Position numbers and translations under genes: made by a program. From NCBI GenBank assembly GCA_003138485.1, contig PLGF01000041.1, positions 1 to 32,150 of the forward strand: a stretch of DNA of 32,150 nucleotides, in the 5' to 3' direction. How positions within the stretch are numbered: position 1 is the stretch's first letter; each line of letters starts with the position of its first letter. The stretch comes from Verrucomicrobiales bacterium. Lineage in GTDB: Bacteria > Verrucomicrobiota > Verrucomicrobiia > Limisphaerales > Palsa-1400. Below, piece by piece: positions 1 to 8,924 of this stretch. The notes below the pieces were generated by a model, which worked only from the letters and a program-made list of their open reading frames with translations, was not told the origin of the DNA and ran no database searches.

Positions 1-102
1 TCTCCCCCTGGGAGAAGGAACAGATGTCGCGCGGCTCTGGTATTGCGTCCACGCGCCCGGCCAATGCAGTCGCAGGAATTTCAAGTGGACGGCGGATGAT
101 TC
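1..102. repeat. Dispersed repeat, copy 1 (102 bp)
   Basis: This stretch matches 196-297 with only four mismatches over 102 bp, in the same orientation. It begins inside a hairpin that the window edge cuts off and runs directly into the hairpin at 104-124. A more diverged copy lies at 17681-17744, followed by the same kind of hairpin. It is open in one frame as a repetitive peptide, but this is best read as non-coding repeat. The class is unknown; a MITE-like or REP-like element is my inference. Confidence 0.85.
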
Positions 103-103
103 A

Positions 104-124
104 CCCTCTCCTTGAAGGAGAGGG
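104..124. repeat. REP-like hairpin
   Basis: An 8-bp perfect stem, CCCTCTCC at 104-111 and GGAGAGGG at 117-124, surrounds a 5-nt loop. It directly follows repeat copy 1. A similar hairpin (17776-17795) follows the diverged copy near 17.7 kb, so repeat and hairpin seem to travel together. It has no T-run, so an intrinsic terminator is unlikely. Confidence 0.7.
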
Positions 125-192
125 CAGGGGTGAGGTCAAGCCTTTTCAACTCAATCTGTTCCCAAAACTGTCGGGGATCGCCCTCATCCTGA

Positions 193-213
193 CCTTCTCC
201 CCCTGGGAGAAGG
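193..213. repeat. Hairpin at the start of repeat copy 2
   Basis: A 9-bp perfect stem, CCTTCTCCC at 193-201 and GGGAGAAGG at 205-213, surrounds a 3-nt loop. The same sequence opens repeat copy 1 at the window edge, so it is the left end of the repeat unit as far as can be seen. Confidence 0.7.
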
Positions 214-297
214 AACAGATATCGCGCGGCTCTGGTATTGCGTCCACGCGCCCGGCCAATGCAGTCGAAGGAATCTCAAGTGGACGGCCGATGATTC
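196..297. repeat. Dispersed repeat, copy 2 (102 bp)
   Basis: Direct copy of 1-102 with four substitutions. Unlike copy 1 it is not followed by the CCCTCTCC hairpin and passes instead into the leader of the giant protease gene. The copies are separated by 93 bp. High identity points to a recent tandem amplification, or to a family kept similar by movement or conversion. Confidence 0.85.
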
Positions 298-356
298 CCG
301 CCAACGCCCGCGGATTGTGCTGGCGCGGCCAGGCTTTTTCGGTTAGTGTGTATAAA

Positions 357-377
357 AGCCCCCGACTTGCGAGGGCT
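357..377 (+). promoter_or_regulatory. Hairpin abutting the protease Shine-Dalgarno
   Basis: AGCCC(C)CG at 357-364 pairs with CG(A)GGGCT at 370-377, seven pairs with one mismatch and a 5-nt loop. The Shine-Dalgarno GGAGG starts at the next base (378) and the ATG is at 388. A stem placed here could affect ribosome access to the protease mRNA. That role is inferred only from position. Confidence 0.35.
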
Positions 378-387
378 GGAGGTGATA

Positions 388-3300
388 ATGCGCTTTAGCT
401 CGCGAACTTGGTTTTTGCTCAGCCTGATGCTCTTTGCGGCCGCCCTTTGGATGTGGCTCTTCGCGGAGAGGTTCTCAGCCGCTCACAGCCGCGATGCCGC
501 GCATGCAGCCTCCGCCCATCCCGCGTCGCCCGCCGTTGCGCCATCGACGAATGCTTCCAACAAGCCCCACAGTGCCAAGCCTGATTCATATCGGTTGACC
601 AACACGCGTCAAACCGTCGATCAGTTGGCTCGCAACAGCCACGCCCTGATTTTGCGGAACGCTCTGATTGACACGGCGTTGCCGGTGCGGATGGCCATTC
701 CCAAGCATCTGCGTTCCAAGGGCGCGCCCGGCAGCTATATCGTCCAATCCGACCGTCCGTTGGACAAGGACTTTTACGTGGAATTGAAACGGGACGGGGC
801 GAGTTACGTGGGATACATTCCGAATAACGCGGCGGTGGTGCAAGCCACGCCCGAGCAGGCCAAAGAGATGGCGCAGGACCCGGCGTTCCAGGCGGTGCTT
901 CCCTACGAACCGTATTACAAGCTGGACTCCACTCTCCTGCCGGCGGCGGTCGAACAGGAGCCGGAGACCAACGCTTTGCGCGTGACGACCTTCCCCGGCC
1001 AGCGCGACGCGGCGCTGGCGGCGTTGACCGCGATGGGGGCCACGGTGATCGGCGAGGACAGGAGCCCCTTTGGCCCCACATTGATTGTGAAAGCGCCTCC
1101 CGGCAGTCTGGCGGCGGTGGCGCAGTTGCCTTTGGCGCAGGAAATCGAGGTCTATTCTCCGCGCCGCCAATTGAATGACTTGACCCGCGTGCTGCTGGGC
1201 GTATCCACGGACACCCTGAGCAATACGCCCAATTACCGCAACCTGACGGGCACCAACATCTGGCTTAACATCAACGACACCGGGGTCGATGCCACGCATC
1301 CGGACCTGGCCGGTCGGGTTTTCGGAGTGCTGACCGATAATGACGGGCACGGCACCCATGTGGCCGGAACTATTGCCGGCAGTGGGGTGGAATCCAAGAC
1401 GGTCAGCAATTATGTGTCCGGCTCCATCATCCCCGGCGCGGATTTTCGGGGGATGGCGCCGGAGGCGAACTTGTATGTTCAGAACGTGGATTTGCTGCTG
1501 GGTCCGTTGGTATCCGACGCGTATTTGCAATCCAACGCCTCCTATTATCTATCCACCAACGCCGCAGGCGGCACCAATGGCGGTGCGCTCACCAACGGCT
1601 TTATTTCCAACAATAGTTGGGGGTATCAGAGTCAAGTTTATGACATGAACGCCGCCAGCTACGACGCGGCGGTGCGGGACTCGCAGCCCGCCGTTCAGGG
1701 CGAGCAGGCGATGCTGTATGTCTTCGCGGCGGGGAACAATGGGGGCGGATCGGGGACGGGCCTGGATGGCCTTGAGGGCACCGTCACCTCGCCCGCAACG
1801 GCCAAGAACGTCATCACCGTCGGCGCTATTGACAGCCCGCGTTTCATCACCAATGAAGTCAGTTACGACGGCGTCACGACCAATGAGGTGTTTTACGGTT
1901 CCACGGACAACAGCAACCTGGTGACGTTCTTTTCCAGTTGCGGCAACGTGGGCGTCGGAACGGAGGGGGAGTTTGGGCGGTTCAAGCCGGATGTCGTCGC
2001 GCCGGGCGTCTTTACCGTTTCCTGCCGCGCGACCGACTACGTTGACCCTACATATGAGACGACGGTCGATTTTGAGGACATACCGGACCAAATCGTTAAT
2101 CCCGGCAGGACGAACGTGACGACGATTCTGCTGCCAGCGGATGTCGTTTCGGCCATTATTCAGCTTGTGCCCAACGCGCAATCGCCCAGCCAGAACCTGT
2201 TTTCGAGGCTGCTCATCCAGGCCGGGGTGACCGACCCGCCGACCGGCGCGGAATCGACCAGTCCGACGACGGTCGCCAGCGGCCTGATTCCGCTTTCGCA
2301 GTGGTACGTGGCGGTCATCAATCCCACCAATCAACCGATTTCCTACGATCTGGAAGTCTATATGTTCTCGACGAACACGGAAGGAGATTATTTTACCGTG
2401 TTGAGCAACATGAACAACGCTTTGCGGCCCTATTATCGTTATGAGACGGGCACGAGTATGGCCGCCGGAGCCGTGTCGGGCGTGCTGGCGCTGATGCAAC
2501 AGTTTCTGCTGACGAATTATCCGGGCAATCCCAATCCGAGTCCGGCGCTGCTCAAGGCGCTGTTGATCAACGGCGCGCAGTCGCTGGGGACCCCTTATGA
2601 TTACGACACGCAGCCGCCCGGCGGCAACGAGCAGGGCTGGGGCCTGGTGAGCCTGACGAACAGCCTTCCGCCTACCTTGTCCAACACCCTGTGGTTCGTT
2701 GACCAGAGTCCCGCCAATGCGCTTTCCAGCGGAGAGTATTCCACTTACAGCGTCAATTCCAGCGACACCAACGTGGCCAATTACCCCTTGCGGGTGACGC
2801 TGGTGTGGAGCGATCCGCCCGGCAACCCGGCGGCAGGCATCGCGCTGGTCAACAATCTGGAATTGACAGTCTTGGACGCCAGCGGGACGAATGTGTTTGT
2901 CGGCAACAATTTCGGGGCGGGCAATACGTTCACGCAACTGAGCAGCCCGACCAACATGGCTCCCAGCGACGTGATTAACAACGTCCAGAACGTCTATATC
3001 CCGCCCGGTCCGACGCCCTTGAAGTGGCCCCTGAAAGTCATCGTCAACGCCGCGCGGGTCAACGTCAACGCCGTCACGACCCAGACCAATCAAATCGCGC
3101 AGGACTTCGCGCTGGTCGTCTCCAGCGGCGCCCCGGCTTTGACCAGTCCGGTGGCCGTCCTTACCAGCGGGATCAGCACGGCGACCAACGCGCTGGTCAC
3201 GGTTGTCAACAGCGGGGTGGCGCTGATGCACCAGCGCGTGGGCGCCAATGAGCCGAATTTGTATAACTACACCACCGGCGCGACCAACGGCGCTCTCTCG

Positions 3301-6300
3301 CAGTGGCACTTTTTCGTTTTTACGAACAACCAATTCATTGGCGCCATTAAGGCGACCAATGTCATGTTCGCCACCTTTTATCCGCCCAATCTGTCCCGAC
3401 CGCGCAACACGGATGCCGACATTGACCTGTATGCCTCGGAAAAATCCGGTTTGACCAATCTTATTCCAATAGTGATACGCAACGCCCAAAAATCGCTAAA
3501 CCGAGGCGGCAATGAATTCATCATTTACAGCAACTCGACTCCCAACGCGGTCTATTACATCGGCGTCAAGTCTGAAGACCAGCAGGCGTCGGACTTTGGC
3601 TTTTTCGCGGTGGCGCAGGAGCAGCCCTTCAGTTTGAACGGGCTAAACGGCGTCACCGGCATAGGCACTCCCCTTCCGATGGCTATTCCAGACGGTTCCT
3701 ACGATGACCCCGCTTATACGAATGTGCTGGCGGTTGTTCCCAGTTCCCTCCCGATACGCAAGGTGGTGGTCACAAACGCTGTAACGCACGCCGATCCGGG
3801 CGATTTGGCGGGGACCCTGACTTTGTTGGGCACCCAGACAACTGTCTTTCTTAACAACCACACCGGAGAGGCGCCGGGATTTTCCTATGCCTACGACGAT
3901 ATGCCTGAAAGCCCGAACTCCGGCACGACGCCCACCGATGGCCCCGGGACATTGCGCAATTACATCGGACAGCAGGGGGGGGGAATATGGATGTTGACCG
4001 AGGTTGACAACGCCAGCGGGGCCGATGGCAGCGTTACGGCTTACAGCGTCACAGTGTCCCCCAGTCCGCCCACCTACGGCCCCATCGTCATCACGATTCC
4101 GGGGGGCGGAGCGTGGTATAACTACGTGGTTGTGCCGAACGACGCGATTTATTTGACAAATGTGGTGCTCTTTACAAGCGTCGCCGGCGCCGGGCCGGTG
4201 GGCATTTACATGACCGACACAAACTATGTGTCACCCGCCGATCCGGATGGCACCAATGGGATCGTCGCCCCGGGCGGCTACCTGCTGGTTGGGACCAACA
4301 ACACTTACAACCCGCCGCTGACCGGCGGCACCTGGTATTACGGCATCTTCAATTTTGGAACGGAGGCGCTGACGCTGACCAATTACATCTTCTTCGATGA
4401 GAGCCTCACGCCGAACCTGATCCAGACTTACAGCAACAGCGTGCCCGTGTCGCTGACCACGGACGGGACGACCGCCTCGCAAATCTGCATGACCAATGGG
4501 GTGGGGCAGTTGGTGGATTTGCAAGTGGGGCTGTGCGTCGCGGACACGAATCTGGACGATCTCTCCATTCGTCTGGTCAGTCCGCAGGGAACCAGCGTGC
4601 TGCTTTTTGAAAACCGCGGCGGACTGCTGGCCAGCAACCTGGGGATGGTATTGACGAGCACCAACTCGACGAACTCCTTCACGAATATCATCTACACCGT
4701 CTTCACGGAGAACACCAACCAGGCCAAGACCCCGATCAAGTTCGCCCCGCCGCCCTACGCCTCGACCAACGGCATCAGTTCCACCAACACCATCATCACC
4801 TCCACCGGCTTCGAGGGGATCACCAACGGCACCTACACCAACGGGCAGGCCATTGGGGGGAGCGGATGGACCGTCGAGACCAACCAGGTTGGCGTGATGA
4901 ACGACCCGCATAATGCGCACGCGGGCAGCAATTTCCTGGCGCTGACCACCGGGCGAATCGCACAGACCTTCGCCACCGTGCCCGGCACAACCTACGAATT
5001 GCACTACTTCGTCCGCTCCCCGCAGATCACCGATTGGTGGCCCGCGGACGACACGCTGGCCGATATTGTCGGCGCCAATAATGGAACGGTACCCTATCCC
5101 GGTCCCACTTATGACGTGGGCGAAGTGGGCGACGCGTTCACGTTCAACGAGGGCAACGAAATTGATTTCGGCACGAACGCCGCCAATTTCGGCACGAATG
5201 ATTTCACGGTCGATTTTTGGATTAAACAACCGACCGACGCAACCAACCTCTACGGCGTTCTTGAAAAGAGGGTGACCTGTGGCAACTTATTCGCTTTTCT
5301 TGATATTCATAGCGGACCTGAAGAGGGCCTTCCCACTTCCGGGCCGGGTCGAATGTTTATTGACTTTTCCGGTAATGCCGCAGCAGGCTACGTTGTTCTG
5401 ATCGATACAAACAAACAAGTAAATGACGGAGTTTTTCATCATGCCGCTTTTGTCCGGAATGGTCTGACCCTTGCGATTTATATCGACGGCTTCCTGGATA
5501 CCAACATGATTACCTCCGGAATAGCCAATCTAACCAACCCCAATACGTTTAGGGCGGGACAAAGCGTTTGTGTCGGAATGGACGGCTCCGTTCCATTTGA
5601 GGGGGATCTGGACGAACTGGACTTGTGGAGCCGCGCGCTGTCTCCCGCCGAAATCCAGGCCATCTACGACGCCGGCAGCCAGGGCAAGTACAACACCAAT
5701 TCGCTACTGCCCAACCTCCAGGTGTCAATTGACGGGTATCTCACCAACAGGCTGATCCTGACGAACTTTACCGGGGGATGGCAGGCCTGCACCAACAGCT
5801 TCACGGCCACCAATGCCCAGACCACTATCGAACTGGCTGGCAACACCTTGAGCGTCCTGCTGGACGATGTCTCACTGGTCGAGCTGCCCAGCACCAACTA
5901 CAACAACTATTATCTGGCCGAGGAACCGCTGACCACGTTCGTCGGCGAGAATCCGACAGGCTGCTGGACGTTGCAGCTTTGGGACACGCGCAACGATTCG
6001 CTTCTGCCCACCAACGGCGTGCTCCTGAGTTGGAATTTGCAGATGACGATCTCCTCGACGAACGTCAATCTCATCGTTCTGACCAATGGCATGACTTACA
6101 CCAATGCCGCCACCAATGCCTACCAAAACATCACCTACTTCGCCGTGGATGTTCCTACAACGGCCAATTTCGCGACCAACATATTGACCGCGGGCGGCGC
6201 GATTCCGCTGAATCTGCTCTTCAATCAAACTCAGTTGCCCACCGGCCAATTGCCGGGCGATTATGCGTTGTTGGCCGGCGTGACCCAAGTCGGCGGACCC

Positions 6301-7413
6301 GGAACCAACACCCTGTCGTCCCAGGGCGCGCCGCCGCCGCTGCTGCCGGGACGGCGCTACTACCTGGGAATGCAGAACAATGGGACGGTCAACGAGCAGT
6401 TTACACTGAAGGTGCAATTCGACATTGCCACCAACCAGATCATCCCGCTGACCAACAGTATCGCCTACACCAACGTGTTCACCAACGCGCCGCAGTATTA
6501 CTCGTTTGCCGTGCCCAGCAACGCCACGCTGGTCACCTTCCAGGTACTCAATCCGACCAATGCCGAACTGGACCTTTATGCGCGCGAAGGATTGCCCGTG
6601 CCCGGCCCGTTTAGTTTTGATTACGCAAGCCGCGTCGCGGACACAAACGACCAATTCATAGTCGTAACCACCAATTCACTGCCCGTGCCGCTGCCGGTTC
6701 CGAGCACCAATGCCGTGCTGCCGCCGCCCGCGTCGAACATCTGGTATCTGGCCGTCTATAATCCCGCCGCCGTGACAAACGCGGGCTACACGATTCTGGC
6801 GACATACGTGGTCAATGGCGGGATGGACGTGATTCCTCTGGCGAATGCCATTCCATACACAAACAGCCAGCCTCCCGGCTTTCCCACCAACCTTGTGTAT
6901 TCGTTCACGGTGACCAGCAACGTGGCGGGCGTTGATTTCTTTGTCACGAACACCAGCGGTTTCGGCAACGTGCAGTTGTTGGTCGGCGACGGAACGTTCC
7001 CCACGCCGGGAAGCTCGTATTCCGGCAGCTTCAATGCCGGAACGGCCGTCCAATTTGTGCAGATTGGGACCAATGCCGACCTCCCGTCCGTAGAGGGGAC
7101 CTGGTATTTGGCGGTGCCGAACACCTACAGTAACGCGGTCGGATACACGATCACCGCCGCGGTCATTACCAACTCCGCGCCCGTCACCAATGCGCCGCTT
7201 GTGCTCTCCGCGCTCTTGAGTTCGCCTGCCGGCGTTTTTAGCATGACTTGGAACTCCCAGGCCGGCAGGGTCTATTCCATCGACGTCTCGACCAATCTCA
7301 CCCAGTGGACGCTGGTGACCAACATAACGGCCACCTCGGCGGAAACCTCCTACTCCGACGCGGCCCCGATGCACTCGCAAATAGCGCGCTACTTCCGCCT
7401 CAGTTCGCCGTAG
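388..7413 (+). CDS. Giant secreted subtilisin-like (S8) protease, multidomain
   Basis: A predicted secreted serine endopeptidase of 2341 residues. The ATG at 388 is chosen because GGAGGTGAT lies just upstream and a hydrophobic signal segment follows (about residues 8-27). The S8 triad is visible: Asp297 in NDTGVD, His321 in GHGTHVAGT and Ser690 in GTSMAAG, with oxyanion Asn450 in AAGNNG. A PPC-like beta-sandwich (about 556-665) is inserted between Asn450 and Ser690. A KP-43-type C-terminal sandwich follows (about 768-914), then a PPC-like module, a P domain (about 1088-1229), another PPC-like module and a second P domain. The second P domain appears split by a carbohydrate-binding/DUF642-like domain that itself holds a LamG domain (about 1549-1770). 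Three PPC-like repeats (about 1893-2264) and a C-terminal module common in Verrucomicrobia secreted proteins close it. The enzymatic call is firm; module limits are approximate and the substrate is unknown. Confidence 0.93.
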   Translation: MRFSSRTWFLLSLMLFAAALWMWLFAERFSAAHSRDAAHAASAHPASPAVAPSTNASNKPHSAKPDSYRLTNTRQTVDQLARNSHALILRNALIDTALPVRMAIPKHLRSKGAPGSYIVQSDRPLDKDFYVELKRDGASYVGYIPNNAAVVQATPEQAKEMAQDPAFQAVLPYEPYYKLDSTLLPAAVEQEPETNALRVTTFPGQRDAALAALTAMGATVIGEDRSPFGPTLIVKAPPGSLAAVAQLPLAQEIEVYSPRRQLNDLTRVLLGVSTDTLSNTPNYRNLTGTNIWLNINDTGVDATHPDLAGRVFGVLTDNDGHGTHVAGTIAGSGVESKTVSNYVSGSIIPGADFRGMAPEANLYVQNVDLLLGPLVSDAYLQSNASYYLSTNAAGGTNGGALTNGFISNNSWGYQSQVYDMNAASYDAAVRDSQPAVQGEQAMLYVFAAGNNGGGSGTGLDGLEGTVTSPATAKNVITVGAIDSPRFITNEVSYDGVTTNEVFYGSTDNSNLVTFFSSCGNVGVGTEGEFGRFKPDVVAPGVFTVSCRATDYVDPTYETTVDFEDIPDQIVNPGRTNVTTILLPADVVSAIIQLVPNAQSPSQNLFSRLLIQAGVTDPPTGAESTSPTTVASGLIPLSQWYVAVINPTNQPISYDLEVYMFSTNTEGDYFTVLSNMNNALRPYYRYETGTSMAAGAVSGVLALMQQFLLTNYPGNPNPSPALLKALLINGAQSLGTPYDYDTQPPGGNEQGWGLVSLTNSLPPTLSNTLWFVDQSPANALSSGEYSTYSVNSSDTNVANYPLRVTLVWSDPPGNPAAGIALVNNLELTVLDASGTNVFVGNNFGAGNTFTQLSSPTNMAPSDVINNVQNVYIPPGPTPLKWPLKVIVNAARVNVNAVTTQTNQIAQDFALVVSSGAPALTSPVAVLTSGISTATNALVTVVNSGVALMHQRVGANEPNLYNYTTGATNGALSQWHFFVFTNNQFIGAIKATNVMFATFYPPNLSRPRNTDADIDLYASEKSGLTNLIPIVIRNAQKSLNRGGNEFIIYSNSTPNAVYYIGVKSEDQQASDFGFFAVAQEQPFSLNGLNGVTGIGTPLPMAIPDGSYDDPAYTNVLAVVPSSLPIRKVVVTNAVTHADPGDLAGTLTLLGTQTTVFLNNHTGEAPGFSYAYDDMPESPNSGTTPTDGPGTLRNYIGQQGGGIWMLTEVDNASGADGSVTAYSVTVSPSPPTYGPIVITIPGGGAWYNYVVVPNDAIYLTNVVLFTSVAGAGPVGIYMTDTNYVSPADPDGTNGIVAPGGYLLVGTNNTYNPPLTGGTWYYGIFNFGTEALTLTNYIFFDESLTPNLIQTYSNSVPVSLTTDGTTASQICMTNGVGQLVDLQVGLCVADTNLDDLSIRLVSPQGTSVLLFENRGGLLASNLGMVLTSTNSTNSFTNIIYTVFTENTNQAKTPIKFAPPPYASTNGISSTNTIITSTGFEGITNGTYTNGQAIGGSGWTVETNQVGVMNDPHNAHAGSNFLALTTGRIAQTFATVPGTTYELHYFVRSPQITDWWPADDTLADIVGANNGTVPYPGPTYDVGEVGDAFTFNEGNEIDFGTNAANFGTNDFTVDFWIKQPTDATNLYGVLEKRVTCGNLFAFLDIHSGPEEGLPTSGPGRMFIDFSGNAAAGYVVLIDTNKQVNDGVFHHAAFVRNGLTLAIYIDGFLDTNMITSGIANLTNPNTFRAGQSVCVGMDGSVPFEGDLDELDLWSRALSPAEIQAIYDAGSQGKYNTNSLLPNLQVSIDGYLTNRLILTNFTGGWQACTNSFTATNAQTTIELAGNTLSVLLDDVSLVELPSTNYNNYYLAEEPLTTFVGENPTGCWTLQLWDTRNDSLLPTNGVLLSWNLQMTISSTNVNLIVLTNGMTYTNAATNAYQNITYFAVDVPTTANFATNILTAGGAIPLNLLFNQTQLPTGQLPGDYALLAGVTQVGGPGTNTLSSQGAPPPLLPGRRYYLGMQNNGTVNEQFTLKVQFDIATNQIIPLTNSIAYTNVFTNAPQYYSFAVPSNATLVTFQVLNPTNAELDLYAREGLPVPGPFSFDYASRVADTNDQFIVVTTNSLPVPLPVPSTNAVLPPPASNIWYLAVYNPAAVTNAGYTILATYVVNGGMDVIPLANAIPYTNSQPPGFPTNLVYSFTVTSNVAGVDFFVTNTSGFGNVQLLVGDGTFPTPGSSYSGSFNAGTAVQFVQIGTNADLPSVEGTWYLAVPNTYSNAVGYTITAAVITNSAPVTNAPLVLSALLSSPAGVFSMTWNSQAGRVYSIDVSTNLTQWTLVTNITATSAETSYSDAAPMHSQIARYFRLSSP

Positions 7414-7466
7414 CGTCACAGATTTTACCAGAATTTCAGCGCCTTGCTGGACGGCGGCGAGGGGAA

Positions 7467-8822
7467 TTACTGTTTGGGCGGCGGGGGCAGGGTCTTGGCA
7501 ACCTGGTTGACGGCTTGTTGAAGCGTCAGATGCTGCGGCCCGTTTTCCAGTTCGGCCAGAGTGCCCGATACGTCGGCGGTCGCGGGAGAGGTTCCTTGCA
7601 CCATCCACGTCCCGCCGCTGGCCGAAACCACCAAGGCGGTCCCCGGAGCCATCGCGGTGACAAAGCTGCCGTCATCCGCGTAGGAGGCCAGTTGGCCATT
7701 CGGGGCCGACGCGGTCACGGCCAGCACGCCAGGATAGGCGGCGGGATAGGTGTCTTGCGTGCCGGGCGTATTTCCCGCGGCGGCGACGACTTGAATGCCT
7801 TTTTGGGTCGCTTCCTGGATCAAACTTCCCAAGAGTTGACTGTTGCCCGTGCCACCGGAACTGACATTGATTGGGTTGGCGCCGGCGTTAATGGCCGCGA
7901 GGATTCCTTCCATGAGATCGTAGCTCGTGGTGCTTTCCCCACTTCCCGGATAAACGATTACCGGCTGAATCATGCTGGGATTGGCGGACATGGCGCCCAA
8001 CATGGTTTCGAGCATGCTGGTCCCGTGCGACGGCTCGTCGGCGGAGGCCTCCGCCTGGCCCACGACATTGATCGGCGTGAGCATGTATTTCTGGAACTGA
8101 TCCGGCGCATCAATGGCAGTATCGACCAACCCGACTATCGGGCCATTGACCACTGGCTGCGGGTTCAAATTAAACAGTTGCCCAGCCGGCGGCGACACTT
8201 GCGTCATTAGCGCCGGCACGGGAGGATCCACCACGTAGTTGCCATCCGCGGCGGCGACCGATGGGTCCGCGGCGAGCGATTGCAAGCCGGCGGCCGCTCC
8301 GGCGCCGTCGTCGAACTGAAGCCGGTAGAGGCCGATTCGGTCATCGCGCCCGACCACTTTCGCGCCCAGTTTTTTGGCCAGTTGATCGATGGTGTTGGTG
8401 TCGGCGCCGTGTTTGAGTTTGACCAGGTCTTCGTTGGCAATCCGGTAATCGCGCTTCGCCGCCTTGATCAATTGCGTCGCCGCCCCAGGCGCCGTTCGGT
8501 AAACAAACAACTGGTAAATGCCGTTGGTCCGGTCCTTTCGGTAATTGAGGGCGCCCAGCAGCCGGTGCAAGGCTTCCTTCTCCGGCAGCCCCTTGAACTT
8601 GACTGAAATGGAGTTCGACGCGCCCGGGTCCACATACACCTTCCAGCCGGTCGCGTTGGCGATGTTCGTCAGAACCGTCAGCAGATCGCTTCTTTGGATG
8701 TCGGCATCCACTTGATTCTGATTGGCGCGCCAATTCAGAGAATCCTTGGCGCCGACGGGAGCCGCCGCCAGTATCAAGGCGAGGCAGACGAGGCCGGTCA
8801 ACCATCTCGCAATCTTGTTCAT
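7467..8822 (-). CDS. Subtilisin-like (S8) protease with N-terminal secretin/STN-like domain
   Basis: A predicted exported S8 serine protease of 451 residues. ATG 8822 is chosen because a clean signal peptide follows (positive start, hydrophobic core, cleavage near VGA-KD at about 25). Residues about 35-105 resemble the short STN/secretin N0 fold (alternating strand pattern, VYVDPG, EALHRLLGALNY). A 60-residue stretch like a subtilase propeptide (about 135-200) comes next. The triad is Asp234 in VDTAID, His266 in SHGTSM and Ser412 in GTSPAT, with Asn in AAAGNT. The His motif is HGTS, not the usual HGTH, yet all catalytic residues are present. The gene is convergent with the giant protease, 53 bp apart, with no clear terminator between. 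An N0-type domain on a subtilase is unusual; binding to a secretin or to cell wall is a guess. Confidence 0.85.
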   Translation of the reverse strand: MNKIARWLTGLVCLALILAAAPVGAKDSLNWRANQNQVDADIQRSDLLTVLTNIANATGWKVYVDPGASNSISVKFKGLPEKEALHRLLGALNYRKDRTNGIYQLFVYRTAPGAATQLIKAAKRDYRIANEDLVKLKHGADTNTIDQLAKKLGAKVVGRDDRIGLYRLQFDDGAGAAAGLQSLAADPSVAAADGNYVVDPPVPALMTQVSPPAGQLFNLNPQPVVNGPIVGLVDTAIDAPDQFQKYMLTPINVVGQAEASADEPSHGTSMLETMLGAMSANPSMIQPVIVYPGSGESTTSYDLMEGILAAINAGANPINVSSGGTGNSQLLGSLIQEATQKGIQVVAAAGNTPGTQDTYPAAYPGVLAVTASAPNGQLASYADDGSFVTAMAPGTALVVSASGGTWMVQGTSPATADVSGTLAELENGPQHLTLQQAVNQVAKTLPPPPKQ

Positions 8823-8924
8823 CCACCTAAATACTACAGGCAACCGGCCCGGATGGCAATCCATTGCCGCCTGCCGGAAAATAGTTTCATTGAAATTGGG
8901 CGGCCTGCCGGGCATCCTTGGCCA

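Noticed and set aside
104..124. Hairpin as a CRISPR-type or terminator unit
   Set aside because: No regular spacer array and no T-run; only a repeat-linked palindrome.
24..398. 124-codon plus-strand frame with a repeated peptide
   Set aside because: It is the translation of the 102-bp DNA repeat and hairpins, without a ribosome site or family likeness.
1549..3489. 646-codon minus-strand frame antisense to the giant protease
   Set aside because: Composition is Arg/Gly/His-rich noise typical of the antisense of a GC-rich gene; the plus-strand protease has all catalytic motifs.
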